Below are positions 16,637 through 27,930 of a DNA stretch of 64,000 nt, piece by piece; positions within the stretch are counted from its first letter, which is position 1; every line of letters begins with the position of its first letter. This DNA is from Acetobacteraceae bacterium. Its GTDB lineage: Bacteria > Pseudomonadota > Alphaproteobacteria > Acetobacterales > Acetobacteraceae. The stretch covers positions 93,884 to 157,883 of the forward strand of contig CANGNF010000005.1 of assembly GCA_947455205.1 (NCBI GenBank), read 5' to 3'. Under the pieces are notes generated by a model that was not told where the DNA came from, made no database searches, and was given only the letters and a program-made list of their open reading frames with translations. A program made the position numbers and the translations under genes.

Positions 16637-17590
16637 ATGCTGGCACGGCGCGGATTGATGGCGGCTGCACTGCTGGCGCCGGCGGTGGCGCGGGCGCAGG
16701 CGTGGCCGAGCCGGCCGGTACGCATCGTGGTGCCCTTCACCCCCGGTGGCTCCAACGACGCCATGGCCCGGCCGCTGGCGGAGCGGTTGCAAGCGCGCTT
16801 CGGCCAGCCCTTCGTCATCGAGAATCGCCCCGGCGCCGGCAGCGCGGTGGGGGTGCAATACGCCGCCCAGGCGGCACCGGATGGCCATACGCTGCTGGTC
16901 ACCACCTCCTCAGTCGCCGCCATCGCACCGGTGCAGCGCATCGGCTTCGACGCCGGGCGGGAACTGGACGGCATCGCGCTGCTGGCCAGCGCGCCGCTGG
17001 CCGCCTTCGTGCCGATGACCACGCGCTTCCCCAGCCTGCGCGCCATGGTGGCGGAAGCCCGCGCCAAGCCGGGCGAGGTCACCTATGCCAGCAGCGGCCC
17101 CGGCAGCACGGTGCACCTGATGACGGAACTGTTCTGCCTGAAGGCCGGCGTGCAGATGCAGCACATTCCGTACCGGGGCACCGCCGGCGCCCTGACCGAC
17201 CTGGTGGCCGGCCGCGTGGATGTGATGTTCACCACCTTCGCCAGCACCGGCGGCCAGCTGCGCGGCAACCTGCTGAAGGTGCTGGCCCATGCCGGCGAAA
17301 CCCGCCCGGCGAATACGCCGGACGCCCCGACCGCGCGGGAGCAGGGCATCGACTATATCGGCGGCATCTGGTGGGGGCTGTTCGCGCCGCGCGGCATTCC
17401 CGCGGAGGTGCGCCTGGCGTTGAACGCCGCCACCAACGCGGCGCTGGCCGAACCTGGCTTCGCCAGCATCCTGGCCCAGGAAGCCGCCACGCCCGGTGCG
17501 CTGACGCCTGAGCAGTTCCAGCAGAAGATCCGCGACGAACAGGTGGCGATGCAGCAGGTGGTAACGGCGGCGAAGATCACCGCGGATTAG
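16637..17590 (+). CDS. Bug/TctC-family periplasmic solute receptor
   Basis: A 317-residue tripartite tricarboxylate transporter receptor (Bug family). A short signal peptide ends near AVARAQA, then the family pattern WPSRPVRIVVPFTPGGSND, ENRPGAGS and HIPYRGT follows. It binds small carboxylates or similar solutes in the periplasm. GGAGG precedes the ATG. No TctA/TctB membrane genes are in the window, as is common for expanded Bug families. It is divergent from the CoA-transferase operon, so it may feed that pathway. The stop codon is the first base triplet of a roughly 40-bp dispersed repeat. Confidence 0.88.
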   Translation: MLARRGLMAAALLAPAVARAQAWPSRPVRIVVPFTPGGSNDAMARPLAERLQARFGQPFVIENRPGAGSAVGVQYAAQAAPDGHTLLVTTSSVAAIAPVQRIGFDAGRELDGIALLASAPLAAFVPMTTRFPSLRAMVAEARAKPGEVTYASSGPGSTVHLMTELFCLKAGVQMQHIPYRGTAGALTDLVAGRVDVMFTTFASTGGQLRGNLLKVLAHAGETRPANTPDAPTAREQGIDYIGGIWWGLFAPRGIPAEVRLALNAATNAALAEPGFASILAQEAATPGALTPEQFQQKIRDEQVAMQQVVTAAKITAD

Positions 17591-17628
17591 CGCCCAGTCG
17601 TCGCCGGTGGAAACAGCGGCGGCGCGAG
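17588..17628 (+). repeat. Stop-codon-anchored dispersed repeat, copy 1
   Basis: Starts with the TAG stop of the Bug gene and contains TCGTCGCCGGTGGAAACAGC. It matches 36322-36363 and, on the minus strand, 27931-27970. The central part can fold as CGCCGGTG-GAAA-CAGCGGCG with one mismatch. It lies between convergent genes but lacks a T-tract. Confidence 0.7.
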
Positions 17629-17658
17629 GCAGCCTGGGGCTACCAGGCGCTGCCGACG

Positions 17659-18845
17659 CTAGATCACCCCATCCGCCGCCAGCGCATCCATCGCGGAATC
17701 GTCCAGCCCCAGCTTCTCGCGCAGCACGTCGCGCGTCTCGGCGCCCAGCTTCCCGGTCGGCGGCGCCTGCGGCGGCTCCACGCCCGAGAAATGCAGCGGC
17801 CCCGAGGGGATCGGCAGGCGACCGAACTCAGGATGCTCCTGCCAGCGCAGTCCACCGGTGGCGTGCAGATGCGGGTCGTGCATCACCTCGGTCAGCGTCC
17901 GCACCGGGCCGCTCGGCACGCGTTCCGCCAGCAACTTGTCGAACAGCGCCTGCTTGGTGAAGCGGATGGTGCGCTCGCCCACCGTCGCGTCCATCCAATC
18001 CATGTTGGCGCAGCGGTCCTTCACCGTCCGGCTGCGCGGGTCGTCCAGCAGCTCGGTCATGTCAAGCGCGCGGCACAGGCCCTGCCACTGCGCCTCGTTG
18101 CTGGTGATGATGGCGATGTGGCCATCGGCGCAGGGGTACACGCTGTAGGGCGCCAGCGAGAGGCCGCTGTGCCGGTTGCCGACGCGCACGCTGTCGGCGT
18201 CCTGCCCCGGCTTCACCATGCTGAGCGCCGACAGCAGCGGGAAATACGCGGTCTCCAGCATCGAGACCTCCACGCGCCGCGCCACGCCGCCGCGTTCACG
18301 TTCCAGCAGCGCCGTCACCACCGCGCCGTACAGATGCGCGCCGGCGAGGAAATCCGCCACCGCCGGGCCGCACTTGGTCGGCGGCGTATCGGCAAAGCCG
18401 GTGATGCCCATGTAGCCGGCCATGGCCTGCACCGTCAGGTCCATGGCGGGGTAGTCGCGATACGGCCCCTCGCTGCCGAACCCGCTGGAGCAGGCATAGA
18501 CCAGGCGCGGGTTGAGCTGCTGCAGCGCTTCGGCCCCCAGCCCCAGCCGGTCCATCACGCCAGGTGCGAAGTTCTCCACCAGCACATCGGCATGCATCGC
18601 CAGGTCACGCAGCACATCCCGCCCGCGCGGCTGCTTCAGGTCCAGCCGCACCGACCGCTTGCCGCCATTCAACGACGCAAACGGCAGCGCGAAGCCGCCT
18701 GCCGCGCGCCGGCGCAGATGCTCGCCGCCCGGCGGCTCCACCTTGACCACCTCCGCCCCCGCCTGCGCCAGCAGGAAGGCGGCGTAGGGGCCGTTGTAGA
18801 TCTGCGTCAGGTCAAGGACGGTGATTCCAGCGAGCGGCAGCGACA

Positions 18846-18846
<1 letters not shown>
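17659..18846 (-). CDS. CaiB/BaiF-family (family III) CoA-transferase
   Basis: A 395-residue family III CoA-transferase. It begins with the standard ITVLDLTQIYNGPYAAFLLA followed by GAEVVKVEPPGG, and contains the catalytic Asp region PAMDLTVQAMAG. It moves CoA between carboxylic acids, for example from succinyl-CoA to a substrate acid. The ATG at 18846 shares one base with the stop of the acyl-CoA dehydrogenase gene (TGATG), so it is the last gene of the fatty-acid operon. It probably activates or recycles an acyl-CoA of that pathway; the acid is not predictable. Confidence 0.87.
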
Positions 18847-20627
<1,781 letters not shown>

Positions 20628-20641
20628 GTCAGTCGCTCCCC

Positions 20642-22924
20642 TTAATTCCGCAGCGGCCGGCCGGTTTCGAGCATGTGCTCGACCCGCGCCAGCGTGCCCT
20701 TGGTCCTCAGCAGCGCCATGAAGCCCTGGCGTTCCAGCTTCATCACCTGGTCCTCGGTGGTTTCCACCAGGAAGTCGGTGTCGCCGCCGGTCAGCGTGTT
20801 CGCCAGGTGCTCGCACACCACCACGTCATGCGGCGTGGCGCGGCCCATCGCCAACTGCGCCTGCACCGCCATGCTGAGCGCGGCGCGCCCGGTGGCGCCG
20901 GGCAGCCGCAGCTTGCCCGGCTGTTGCGGCGCATAGCCGTCCAGCATCGCCAGCGCGCGCGCCTTGGCCGCGGCCAGCAGGCGGTCGCGGTTCATCACCA
21001 CGCCATCGGTCGGGCGCAGGATCAGCATCTCCTTCGCCTCGGCAGCGGACTTGGCCACCTGCGCCGTGCTGATCATCTCGAAGGCCTTGGCCACCGCAGG
21101 CATCGGCCCCTTCGGCAGCTTCGGTGCCTCGCTCCAGCGGCGCAGCATGGTGGTGCAGCCGCCCCAGCCGGGGATCAGCCCGACGCCCACTTCCACCAGG
21201 CCGACATAGGTCTCGGCATGGGCTTCCACCGCGTCGCAATGCAGCAGCACCTCGCAGCCGCCCCCCAGCGCCATGCCGCTGGGCGCACCCACCACCGGGA
21301 AGGGCGCTTCGCGCAGCGCGCGCATCGCCTTTTGCCCGCCCTCGATCATGCCCTCGATCTCGCCCCAGGCGGCGATGTTGGCGGCGAACAGCGCGAGCCC
21401 GATATTGGCGCCGACGCTGAACTGCTCGGCCTCGTTGTGGATCACCAGCGCCTTGAAGGCGCCCTTCTTCCCCATCGCCACGGCCTTGCCGATCAGTGCG
21501 AGGATCTCCGGGTCCAGCGCATTCATCTTGCTGTGGAACTCAAGGCAGGCGACGCCGTCGCCGACATCCCACAGGCTGGCGCTGCCGTTCTTCGCCATGG
21601 GCTTGCTGCGGCGCTTGATGTCGCCCAGCAGCATCACGCCCTCGGCGCGCGGCACCGCGTGGTACTCGCCATCGGTGCCGAAGAACTGCAGCACGCCATC
21701 CTGCACACGGTAGAAGCTGCGCTCGCCCACCTGCTCCAGCAGCTGCGGCACCGGCCGCCCGGCCTCGCGCAGCGCCGCCACCAGCCAGGGCGCGCCGACA
21801 CGGTCGATCAGCTCGAACGGCCCGTACTTCCAGGCGTAGCCCAGGCTCATTGCCGCATCCACATCGGCAACCGTATCGGCAATTTCCGGCACCAGGCTGG
21901 CGGCGTAGCCCATCATGTCCAGCAGCACGGCCTTGGCGTAGCGGCCGGCGCGGTCCTGGTGCTCCGCCAGCTCGCGCAGGTTGCGCAGCGACAGGCTTTC
22001 CAGCGTCGGCTTCACGCTGTCGCGGTAGTCGCCGCTGCCCAGCTCCATCGCCAGCTTGCCGCCCTTGGCGCGCATGTAGAAGCCGCCCTTGCCCTTCCGC
22101 CCGGTGCGGCCCTCGGCGATCATGCGGGTGACTACCGCATGTTCGCGCAGCCCCAGCACATAGGCGTCATCGGCCGGCAGCGTCGCCTTCATGCTGGCCG
22201 CCACATGCGGGCCAAGGTCGATGCCGACCAAGTCCATCAGCCCGAAGACGCCGGTCTTCGGAATGCCCATCGGGCGGCCGTTCACCGCATCCGCTTCCTC
22301 CACCGTCAGGCCCAGGTCGAACGCGTTGTTGATCGCGCTCTGCATCCACATGCCGCCGATGCGGTTGGCGATGAAGCCCGGCGTGTCCTTGCAGCGCACC
22401 ACGGTCTTGCCCATGCGGCGGTCGCCGAAGTCGCTGACCATGGCGACGGCATCAGCGCGGGTGCGCGGGCCCTGCACCACTTCCAGCAGCCGCATGTAGC
22501 GCGGCGGGTTGAAGAAGTGGGTGATCATGAAGTCGGCGGCGAAGCCGTCGCCCAACCCTTCCGTCAGCGAAGCCAGCGGAATGGTAGAGGTGTTGGAGCT
22601 TACCACGCTGCCCGGTTTCCGCACGCCCTCAAGCTTGGCGTACAGCTCGCGCTTGGCGTCCGGGCGCTCGATGATCGCCTCGCAGATCCAGTCGCAATCG
22701 GCCAGCAGCGACAGGTCGGTGCCGACATCGCCGGTGGTCACCAACCGCGCCGGCGCCTTGCCCATGAAGGGCGCGGGGTCGGCCCGCAGCATGCGTTCCA
22801 CCGCCTTCGCCGCGCCGCCGGGCACGATGTCCAGCAGCACCACCGGCACGCCGGCATTGGCCACCTGTGCCGCGATGCCGGCGCCCATGACGCCGGCGCC
22901 GACGACGCCTACCTTGCGGATCAT
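20642..22924 (-). CDS. 3-hydroxyacyl-CoA dehydrogenase/enoyl-CoA hydratase (FadN-like)
   Basis: A 760-residue bifunctional beta-oxidation enzyme. The NAD-dependent dehydrogenase comes first: VGVVGAGVMGAGIAAQVANAG near the start, SNTSTIPL and FFNPPRYMRLLEVV. The enoyl-CoA hydratase half lies in the C-terminal part (oxyanion-hole region GAPSGMALGGGCE). This order is that of Bacillus FadN rather than E. coli FadB. Together with the thiolase upstream and the acyl-CoA dehydrogenase downstream it reproduces the fadN-fadA-fadE gene set. The ATG at 22924 shares one base with the thiolase stop. Confidence 0.9.
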   Translation of the reverse strand: MIRKVGVVGAGVMGAGIAAQVANAGVPVVLLDIVPGGAAKAVERMLRADPAPFMGKAPARLVTTGDVGTDLSLLADCDWICEAIIERPDAKRELYAKLEGVRKPGSVVSSNTSTIPLASLTEGLGDGFAADFMITHFFNPPRYMRLLEVVQGPRTRADAVAMVSDFGDRRMGKTVVRCKDTPGFIANRIGGMWMQSAINNAFDLGLTVEEADAVNGRPMGIPKTGVFGLMDLVGIDLGPHVAASMKATLPADDAYVLGLREHAVVTRMIAEGRTGRKGKGGFYMRAKGGKLAMELGSGDYRDSVKPTLESLSLRNLRELAEHQDRAGRYAKAVLLDMMGYAASLVPEIADTVADVDAAMSLGYAWKYGPFELIDRVGAPWLVAALREAGRPVPQLLEQVGERSFYRVQDGVLQFFGTDGEYHAVPRAEGVMLLGDIKRRSKPMAKNGSASLWDVGDGVACLEFHSKMNALDPEILALIGKAVAMGKKGAFKALVIHNEAEQFSVGANIGLALFAANIAAWGEIEGMIEGGQKAMRALREAPFPVVGAPSGMALGGGCEVLLHCDAVEAHAETYVGLVEVGVGLIPGWGGCTTMLRRWSEAPKLPKGPMPAVAKAFEMISTAQVAKSAAEAKEMLILRPTDGVVMNRDRLLAAAKARALAMLDGYAPQQPGKLRLPGATGRAALSMAVQAQLAMGRATPHDVVVCEHLANTLTGGDTDFLVETTEDQVMKLERQGFMALLRTKGTLARVEHMLETGRPLRN

Positions 22925-24048
22925 CAGACGGCCTCCAGGACCGTGGCGATGCCCTGGCCGCCACCGATGCACTGCGTCGCCAGCGCATAGCGCCCGCCAT
23001 CGCGCTGCAGCACCTGCGCCGCCTTGCCGACGATGCGCGCGCCCGTGGCACCCAGCGGATGCCCCAGCGCAATCGCCCCGCCATCCTTGTTCACGCGGCT
23101 CTCGTCGATGCCGAGCTCACGCATGCAGGCCAGCGCCTGCGACGCGAAGGCCTCGTTCAGCTCCACCACATCCACGTCGGAAGCCGCGATGCCGGCGCGC
23201 GACAGCGCCTTGCGCGAGGCGCCGACCGGACCAATGCCCATGATCTCCGGCGCGCAGCCCGCCACCGCAATGCTGCGCACCTTGGCCAGCGGCGTCAGGC
23301 CGAAGCGCCTGGCATAGTCCAGGCTGCACACCAGCACCGCGGAGGCACCATCGGTCAGCGGCGAGGAGGTGCCGGCGGTCACGGTGCCATCGGCGCGGAA
23401 GGCCGGCTTCAGCCCGGCCAGCGCCTCGGCGCTGGAATCCGCGCGAATGCAGCCATCCTGCTCCACGCCGCCGACCGCCACGATCTCTCCGGAAAGCTTG
23501 CCGGCCGACTGCGCCGCCGCCGCCTTGTGGTGGCTGCGCACCGCGAAGGCTTCCTGCTCGGCGCGGCTGATCTGGTGGCGCAGCGCCACGTTCTCCGCCG
23601 TCTCGCCCATGCCGATATAGGCCTGCGGGAAATCATGCGCCAAGCTGGGGTTCGGCATGGGGTTGAAGCCCATCATCGGCACCCGGCTCATGCTCTCCAT
23701 GCCCGCGCAGATGAACGCCTCGCCGGCGCCCATGCGGATGGCACCGGCCGCCTGGTGCACGCTCTGCATGGAGGACCCGCAGAAACGGTTGACGGTCACG
23801 CCGGCAACGCTTTCCGGCAGCTTGGCCAGGAAGCCCACCAGCCGCGCCACGTTCAACCCCTGCTCGCCCTCGGGGAAGGCGCAGCCCATGATCAGGTCTT
23901 CCAGCGTCGCGGGGTCCACGCCGCTCTCGGCCACCAGCGCCGCCACCACGGCGGCGGCCATCTCGTCGCCGCGCACCCGGGCCAGCGCGCCCTTGCCGGC
24001 GAACTGGAACGGGCTGCGCTTGTAGCCGGCAATCACCACATCGGTCAT
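22924..24048 (-). CDS. fadA: Acetyl-CoA C-acyltransferase (3-ketoacyl-CoA thiolase)
   Basis: A 374-residue thiolase. The acylated Cys90 lies in VNRFCGSSMQSVHQAAGAI, and the other active-site parts are NEAFASQAL, GGAIALGHPLGATGARI and the proton-donor Cys in TQCIGGGQG. It splits 3-ketoacyl-CoA to acetyl-CoA and shortened acyl-CoA in the cytoplasm. The ATG at 24048 (MTDVVIAGYKRSP) has GAGAGG upstream. It is the partner of the FadN-like enzyme downstream and lies 23 bp after the MerR regulator gene. Symbol given by analogy to FadA. Confidence 0.88.
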   Translation of the reverse strand: MTDVVIAGYKRSPFQFAGKGALARVRGDEMAAAVVAALVAESGVDPATLEDLIMGCAFPEGEQGLNVARLVGFLAKLPESVAGVTVNRFCGSSMQSVHQAAGAIRMGAGEAFICAGMESMSRVPMMGFNPMPNPSLAHDFPQAYIGMGETAENVALRHQISRAEQEAFAVRSHHKAAAAQSAGKLSGEIVAVGGVEQDGCIRADSSAEALAGLKPAFRADGTVTAGTSSPLTDGASAVLVCSLDYARRFGLTPLAKVRSIAVAGCAPEIMGIGPVGASRKALSRAGIAASDVDVVELNEAFASQALACMRELGIDESRVNKDGGAIALGHPLGATGARIVGKAAQVLQRDGGRYALATQCIGGGQGIATVLEAV

Positions 24049-24071
24049 GGCATCATCCTCTCGTATCCGGC

Positions 24072-24485
24072 TCAATCGGCCGCGTTCTTGGTGGTTGTGG
24101 CCGGCAGTGCCCCGCGCTCGCGCAGGGCCGCCTGCGCCTCGCGTTCCACGTCCAGCAATTCCTTCAGCGTCTGCTCCAGGTCGCGCTTCTGCTGCTCCAG
24201 CTCATCGATCCGGCTGCGGACGCGCCCCAGCAGCATCTGCGCCTGGCTGGTCTTGGTCGGGTCGGCGTCATACAGGTCCAGGAACTCGCGGATTTCCGCC
24301 AGCGAGAAGCCCAGCCGCTTGCCGCGCAGCACCAGCAGCAGCCGGGCCCGGTCGCGCCGGTCGAACACCCGCGTGGTGCCGGCGCGGCGTGGATGGATCA
24401 GCCCCTTCACCTCATAGAAGCGAATGGCCCGCGGCGTCACGCCCAGGGCCTCGGCCAGCTGGTTCACGCTGAACAACTCGCTCAT
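24072..24485 (-). CDS. MerR-family regulator of the fatty acid operon
   Basis: A 137-residue MerR-type regulator. The N-terminal winged helix is clear (FSVNQLAEALGVTPRAIRFY followed by EVKGLIHPRR), and residues about 80-125 form the dimerisation coiled coil (RSRIDELEQQKRDLEQTLKE). No cysteine ligands for a metal sensor are present, so it probably senses an organic ligand such as an acyl-CoA. It is embedded in the operon between acyl-CoA ligase (four-base ATGA overlap) and thiolase, resembling LiuR-type regulators of acyl-CoA catabolism; this role is inferred from context. Confidence 0.85.
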   Translation of the reverse strand: MSELFSVNQLAEALGVTPRAIRFYEVKGLIHPRRAGTTRVFDRRDRARLLLVLRGKRLGFSLAEIREFLDLYDADPTKTSQAQMLLGRVRSRIDELEQQKRDLEQTLKELLDVEREAQAALRERGALPATTTKNAAD

Positions 24486-26164
24486 CCGCGCGCCTCCAAC
24501 TCGGCCTTCAGCTCCTTCTTGGAGAGCTTGCCGACCGCGGTGCGCGGCAGCTCGGCGCGCAGCTCCAGCAGCTTCGGCAACTCTATCGGGTTCAGCCGCG
24601 CCTTCAGATGCGCCTGCAGTTCCGCCACCGTCGTCGCGGCGCCGGGCTTCAGCTGCACGAAGGCCGCCGGGCTTTCGCCCCTGTAGGCGTCCTTCATGCC
24701 CACCACCGTCGCCGCCACCACGTCATGGTGCTCATACAGCGCCTCCTCGATCACCCGCGGATAGACATTGTAGCCCGAGCAGATGATCAGGTCCTTCAGC
24801 CGGTCCACCAGCGTCACGTAGCCGTCGGCATCCATCACGCCGATATCGCCGGTGCGCAGCATGCCGTCGGGCGTGAAGCTGCGCGCCGTGTCCTCCGGCC
24901 GCTGCCAGTAGCCCTGCATGATGTTCGGCCCGGCCAGGCACAGCTCGCCACGCTCACCCAGCGGCATCGGCTGCTCCGGTGCCTCGGGGTCGCGGATCTC
25001 GGCGCGCACGCCGGGCAGCGGCAGGCCGATGGTGCCGGCGCGGTTGCCGCCCTCCAGCGGGTTGCAGAAGGCCACCGGGCTGGCCTCGGTCAGGCCATAG
25101 CCCTCCACCAGGCTGCAGCCGCTGGCGGCATCGAATTCGCGCTTCACCTCCAGCGGCAGCGGCGCCCCGCCGGAGATGCACAGCTTCACCGAAGCCAGGT
25201 CGGCCGGCGTGGCCCCGGCATCCAGCACCGCCTTGAACAGCGTGGGCACGCCATGGAACACGGTCGGCCGGGCGCGGCGCAGCGTGGCCAGCAGGGTGGC
25301 GATATCGAAGCGCGGCAGCAGCACCAGCTCCGCGCCCCAGGTCAGCCCGGCATTCAGCACCGTGGTCAGCGCGAAGACGTGGAAGAACGGCAGCACCGCC
25401 ATCACCCGCTCCTGCCCCGGCCGGTAGACCGGCGCCCAGGCATGCACCTGGTACAGGTTGGCGGTCAGGTTGGCGTGGCTGAGCATGGCCGCCTTGGGCG
25501 TGCCGGTGGTGCCGCCGGTGTATTGCAGCACCGCCAGGTCACCTGGTTTCGCCGCCGGCGCCCCGGCCATGGGCGGCGCCGCCAGCAGGCTGCGCCACGG
25601 CACCACGCGCGCATCGCCCGGCGGCAGCGACAGGATGCGCTTGCCCTGCACCAGCCGGAAGGCCAGGCCCTTCAGCAGCGGCAGGGCATCGGTGAAGCGG
25701 CACACCACCACCTGGCGCACGCTGCCATTCTCCAGCAGGGCCAGCACGCGCGGCAGCAGTGGGTCCAGGTCCAGCGTCACCATCAGCTCGGCGCCGGCAT
25801 CGGCGGCCTGGGCCGCCATCTCGGCCTGGGTGTAGAGCGGGTTGAAGTTGACCACCACGGCGCCCAGCCGCAGCGCGGCGAAGTAGGCGACGACGTAGAA
25901 CGGCGTGTTCGGCAGGCACAGCCCCACCCGCGTGCCCTTGCCCACGCCCAGCCGACGCAGCCCCTCGGCCACGCGCAGCATCTGGTCGCCCACCTCGGCA
26001 TAGCGCCAGCGCCGTCCCAGCAGGTCCAGGCAGGGCCGCGCCGCATGGGCCTGCAACGCGGCGTCGAACATCGCCGGCAGCGTCTGGGTCGGGATCGGCA
26101 TGTCCCAGGCGACGCCCTGGGGATAGGCGTTCAGCCACGGATGGGCGGCAATGGCGGCGTCCAT
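24482..26164 (-). CDS. Long-chain fatty acid-CoA ligase (AMP-forming)
   Basis: A 560-residue adenylate-forming enzyme. The ATP loop YTGGTTGTPKAAMLSH is intact, followed by GYGLTEASPV, the GELCLAGPNIMQGYW and TGDIG(V)MDADGY motifs, and the C-terminal catalytic Lys in TAVGKLSKKEL. It activates fatty acids to acyl-CoA, the entry step to the beta-oxidation genes downstream. It is the first gene of the minus-strand operon, with AGGGAGA before its ATG. The divergent spacer (26165-26287) contains TTGACC on the minus strand (26227-26232), a possible -35 element, but without a convincing -10. Confidence 0.88.
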   Translation of the reverse strand: MDAAIAAHPWLNAYPQGVAWDMPIPTQTLPAMFDAALQAHAARPCLDLLGRRWRYAEVGDQMLRVAEGLRRLGVGKGTRVGLCLPNTPFYVVAYFAALRLGAVVVNFNPLYTQAEMAAQAADAGAELMVTLDLDPLLPRVLALLENGSVRQVVVCRFTDALPLLKGLAFRLVQGKRILSLPPGDARVVPWRSLLAAPPMAGAPAAKPGDLAVLQYTGGTTGTPKAAMLSHANLTANLYQVHAWAPVYRPGQERVMAVLPFFHVFALTTVLNAGLTWGAELVLLPRFDIATLLATLRRARPTVFHGVPTLFKAVLDAGATPADLASVKLCISGGAPLPLEVKREFDAASGCSLVEGYGLTEASPVAFCNPLEGGNRAGTIGLPLPGVRAEIRDPEAPEQPMPLGERGELCLAGPNIMQGYWQRPEDTARSFTPDGMLRTGDIGVMDADGYVTLVDRLKDLIICSGYNVYPRVIEEALYEHHDVVAATVVGMKDAYRGESPAAFVQLKPGAATTVAELQAHLKARLNPIELPKLLELRAELPRTAVGKLSKKELKAELEARG

Positions 26165-26287
26165 GTGCTGGTCTCCCTGGGCCTTGGTTCATGGAACCCT
26201 GCCATGTCGCCACAGGGTGACGCATAGGTCAACTTGTTTCTGCATGGGTCATGTGGCAGCATGCCAGCACCATTGGGAGAGCACGCC

Positions 26288-26605
26288 ATGCCGACCGTCG
26301 AGGAGCTGATCAGCCGCATGCAGGCCAAGGCCGGCGAGTTGAAGCGCCTGGGCTACCGGGTGCGCTTCGACCTGACCGACACCGATGAGTGCATCCTGGT
26401 GGATGGCACCGCCGGCGGCGAGGGCATCCGAGAGGCGACCAGCGCCGACGAGGCCGACACCATCCTGATGCTCACCGCCGCCAACATGGAAAAGCTGATG
26501 GCCGGCAAGCTGAACCCGATGCTCGCCTTCGCCACCGGCAAGCTGAAGGTGGAAGGCAGCAAGGGCGTGGCGATGAAGCTGGCCAGCCTGCTGGACGAGG
26601 ATTAG
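26288..26605 (+). CDS. SCP2 sterol/lipid-binding domain protein
   Basis: A 105-residue single-domain protein matching the SCP2 sterol-transfer fold: a FDLTDTDECILVDG strand pair, then ADTILMLTAANMEKLMAGKLNPMLAFATGKLKVEG, the classic SCP2 core. It likely carries fatty acyl or similar lipids in the cytoplasm. The ATG at 26288 has GGGAGA upstream. It is divergent from the fatty-acid operon, in keeping with a lipid-handling role. Its stop overlaps the stop of the convergent Rieske gene by three bases (26602-26605). Confidence 0.85.
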   Translation: MPTVEELISRMQAKAGELKRLGYRVRFDLTDTDECILVDGTAGGEGIREATSADEADTILMLTAANMEKLMAGKLNPMLAFATGKLKVEGSKGVAMKLASLLDED

Positions 26606-27897
26606 CCCTTCGCCGGCACCAGGCCGCGCGCCTCGCCGAAGCGTTCCTGCATCACCGCCTCCAGCGGCACGCTGTCATCCGCGAACCAGCTGCCACTGCG
26701 GCGATGGTACAGCGCGGCGTGGCGTGGCGCGGCCGGCGGCTCGCCCTTGGCCAGCGCCCGCGCGCCGTTCATCACGCTGCGGCGGAAGGCGACCACGCCG
26801 ACATCGGTGGCCGTCAGGTTCTCGGCCGTGCGGTCGGCGATCGGCCCCTGGCTTTCCTGCACCATCGCGTCCTGCTCGGCCACGCCGCGCACACCGGTGA
26901 AGCTCTGGGTCTTCTGCGCCTGGCGGTCGATCAGGTAGTCGTTGCGCAGGTTGCGCAGCGGGATGAAGTCGGCGCCGACTTCGGCCACCACGCCATGCCC
27001 GGTTTCCAGCTTGTGGCGCTCATCCGCGGTCAGCGGCCGCTCCGGGTTCCAGACATAAGTGTAGACCCAGCATTTCTCGTCGCTGATGGGCACGAAGGAG
27101 TAGCCGAAGTAGTTCTCCCCCGGCAGCGTGCTGGGCGTGGTGCTGTGGTTGGGCAGCATGAACTGCGCGGTGCGCCAGTACAGCTTGCCATCGGCCCGCC
27201 GCCCGCCGCCGATGACGAAGCCGACCTCATGCTCCAGCACCTCGAAGCGCGGCATCGGGTCCTCGCGGATCCAGCGCAGCCGCTTCTCATCGGCCGGGGC
27301 GTCCGGGTTGGCGTTGGAATCCACCCCCGGCGCCGGCATGTGCAGGAAGGAGAAGTGCGAGGTATCCAGCGCGCCCTCGATGGTCTGCGCCCAGTTGCAT
27401 TCCTGCAGCTTCTTGGTGACGAAGCGCTGCTCCGCCGGCAACCCCGCGAACTCGAAGGCGGGCAGCTCCGGCTGCGCCTCCGGCGGGCCGAGATAGGCCC
27501 AGACGATGCCGCCGGCTTCCCGCACCGGCCAGGACCGCAGCCGCATCTTCTGGTGGTAGGGCGAACCCGCGGGCACGTTGGGCAGGTCCATCGCCTGGCC
27601 GTCCACGCCAAACTTCCAACCGTGATAGACGCAGCGCAGGCCGCATTCCTCGTTCCTGCCCCAAAACAGGTGCGCGCCGCGATGCGGACAATGCGGCTCC
27701 ACCAGCCCCAGCTTGCCGTCGGTGGCGCGGAACAGCAGGAATTCCTCGCCGAGCAGGAAGACCTTCAGCGGCGTGCCATCCGGCTCCGCGACCTCGCTGG
27801 CCAGGGCGGCCGGTTGCCAGAAGTGGCGGAAATACTCGCCCATCGGCGTGGCCGGGCCGGTGCGGCACAGCAGGTCGTTGTCGGCGGCGGAGAGCAT
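26602..27897 (-). CDS. Rieske non-heme iron oxygenase, phthalate 4,5-dioxygenase-like
   Basis: A 431-residue oxygenase alpha subunit. The Rieske [2Fe-2S] ligands are Cys70/His72 (CPHRGA) and Cys89/His92 (CVYHGW). The mononuclear iron site is His181 and His186 in DTSHFSFLH with the bridging Asp178. It resembles the phthalate dioxygenase/VanA group, which hydroxylates or demethylates aromatic acids and needs a separate reductase, not seen nearby. The ATG at 27897 (MLSAADNDLL) is chosen over a GTG at 27951 because TTGGAGA lies just upstream and the GTG falls inside a dispersed repeat. It follows the Bug receptor gene by 70 bp and may be co-transcribed with it. Confidence 0.87.
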   Translation of the reverse strand: MLSAADNDLLCRTGPATPMGEYFRHFWQPAALASEVAEPDGTPLKVFLLGEEFLLFRATDGKLGLVEPHCPHRGAHLFWGRNEECGLRCVYHGWKFGVDGQAMDLPNVPAGSPYHQKMRLRSWPVREAGGIVWAYLGPPEAQPELPAFEFAGLPAEQRFVTKKLQECNWAQTIEGALDTSHFSFLHMPAPGVDSNANPDAPADEKRLRWIREDPMPRFEVLEHEVGFVIGGGRRADGKLYWRTAQFMLPNHSTTPSTLPGENYFGYSFVPISDEKCWVYTYVWNPERPLTADERHKLETGHGVVAEVGADFIPLRNLRNDYLIDRQAQKTQSFTGVRGVAEQDAMVQESQGPIADRTAENLTATDVGVVAFRRSVMNGARALAKGEPPAAPRHAALYHRRSGSWFADDSVPLEAVMQERFGEARGLVPAKG

Positions 27898-27930
27898 GGC
27901 GTTTCTCCAACTGTTGTCTGCGCGGCTGGT

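Noticed and set aside
26204..26232. Promoter with TTGACC for the acyl-CoA ligase operon
   Set aside because: The -35-like hexamer is good but the sequence 17 nt downstream (CGACAT) is a poor -10, and no MerR-type dyad was found between them.
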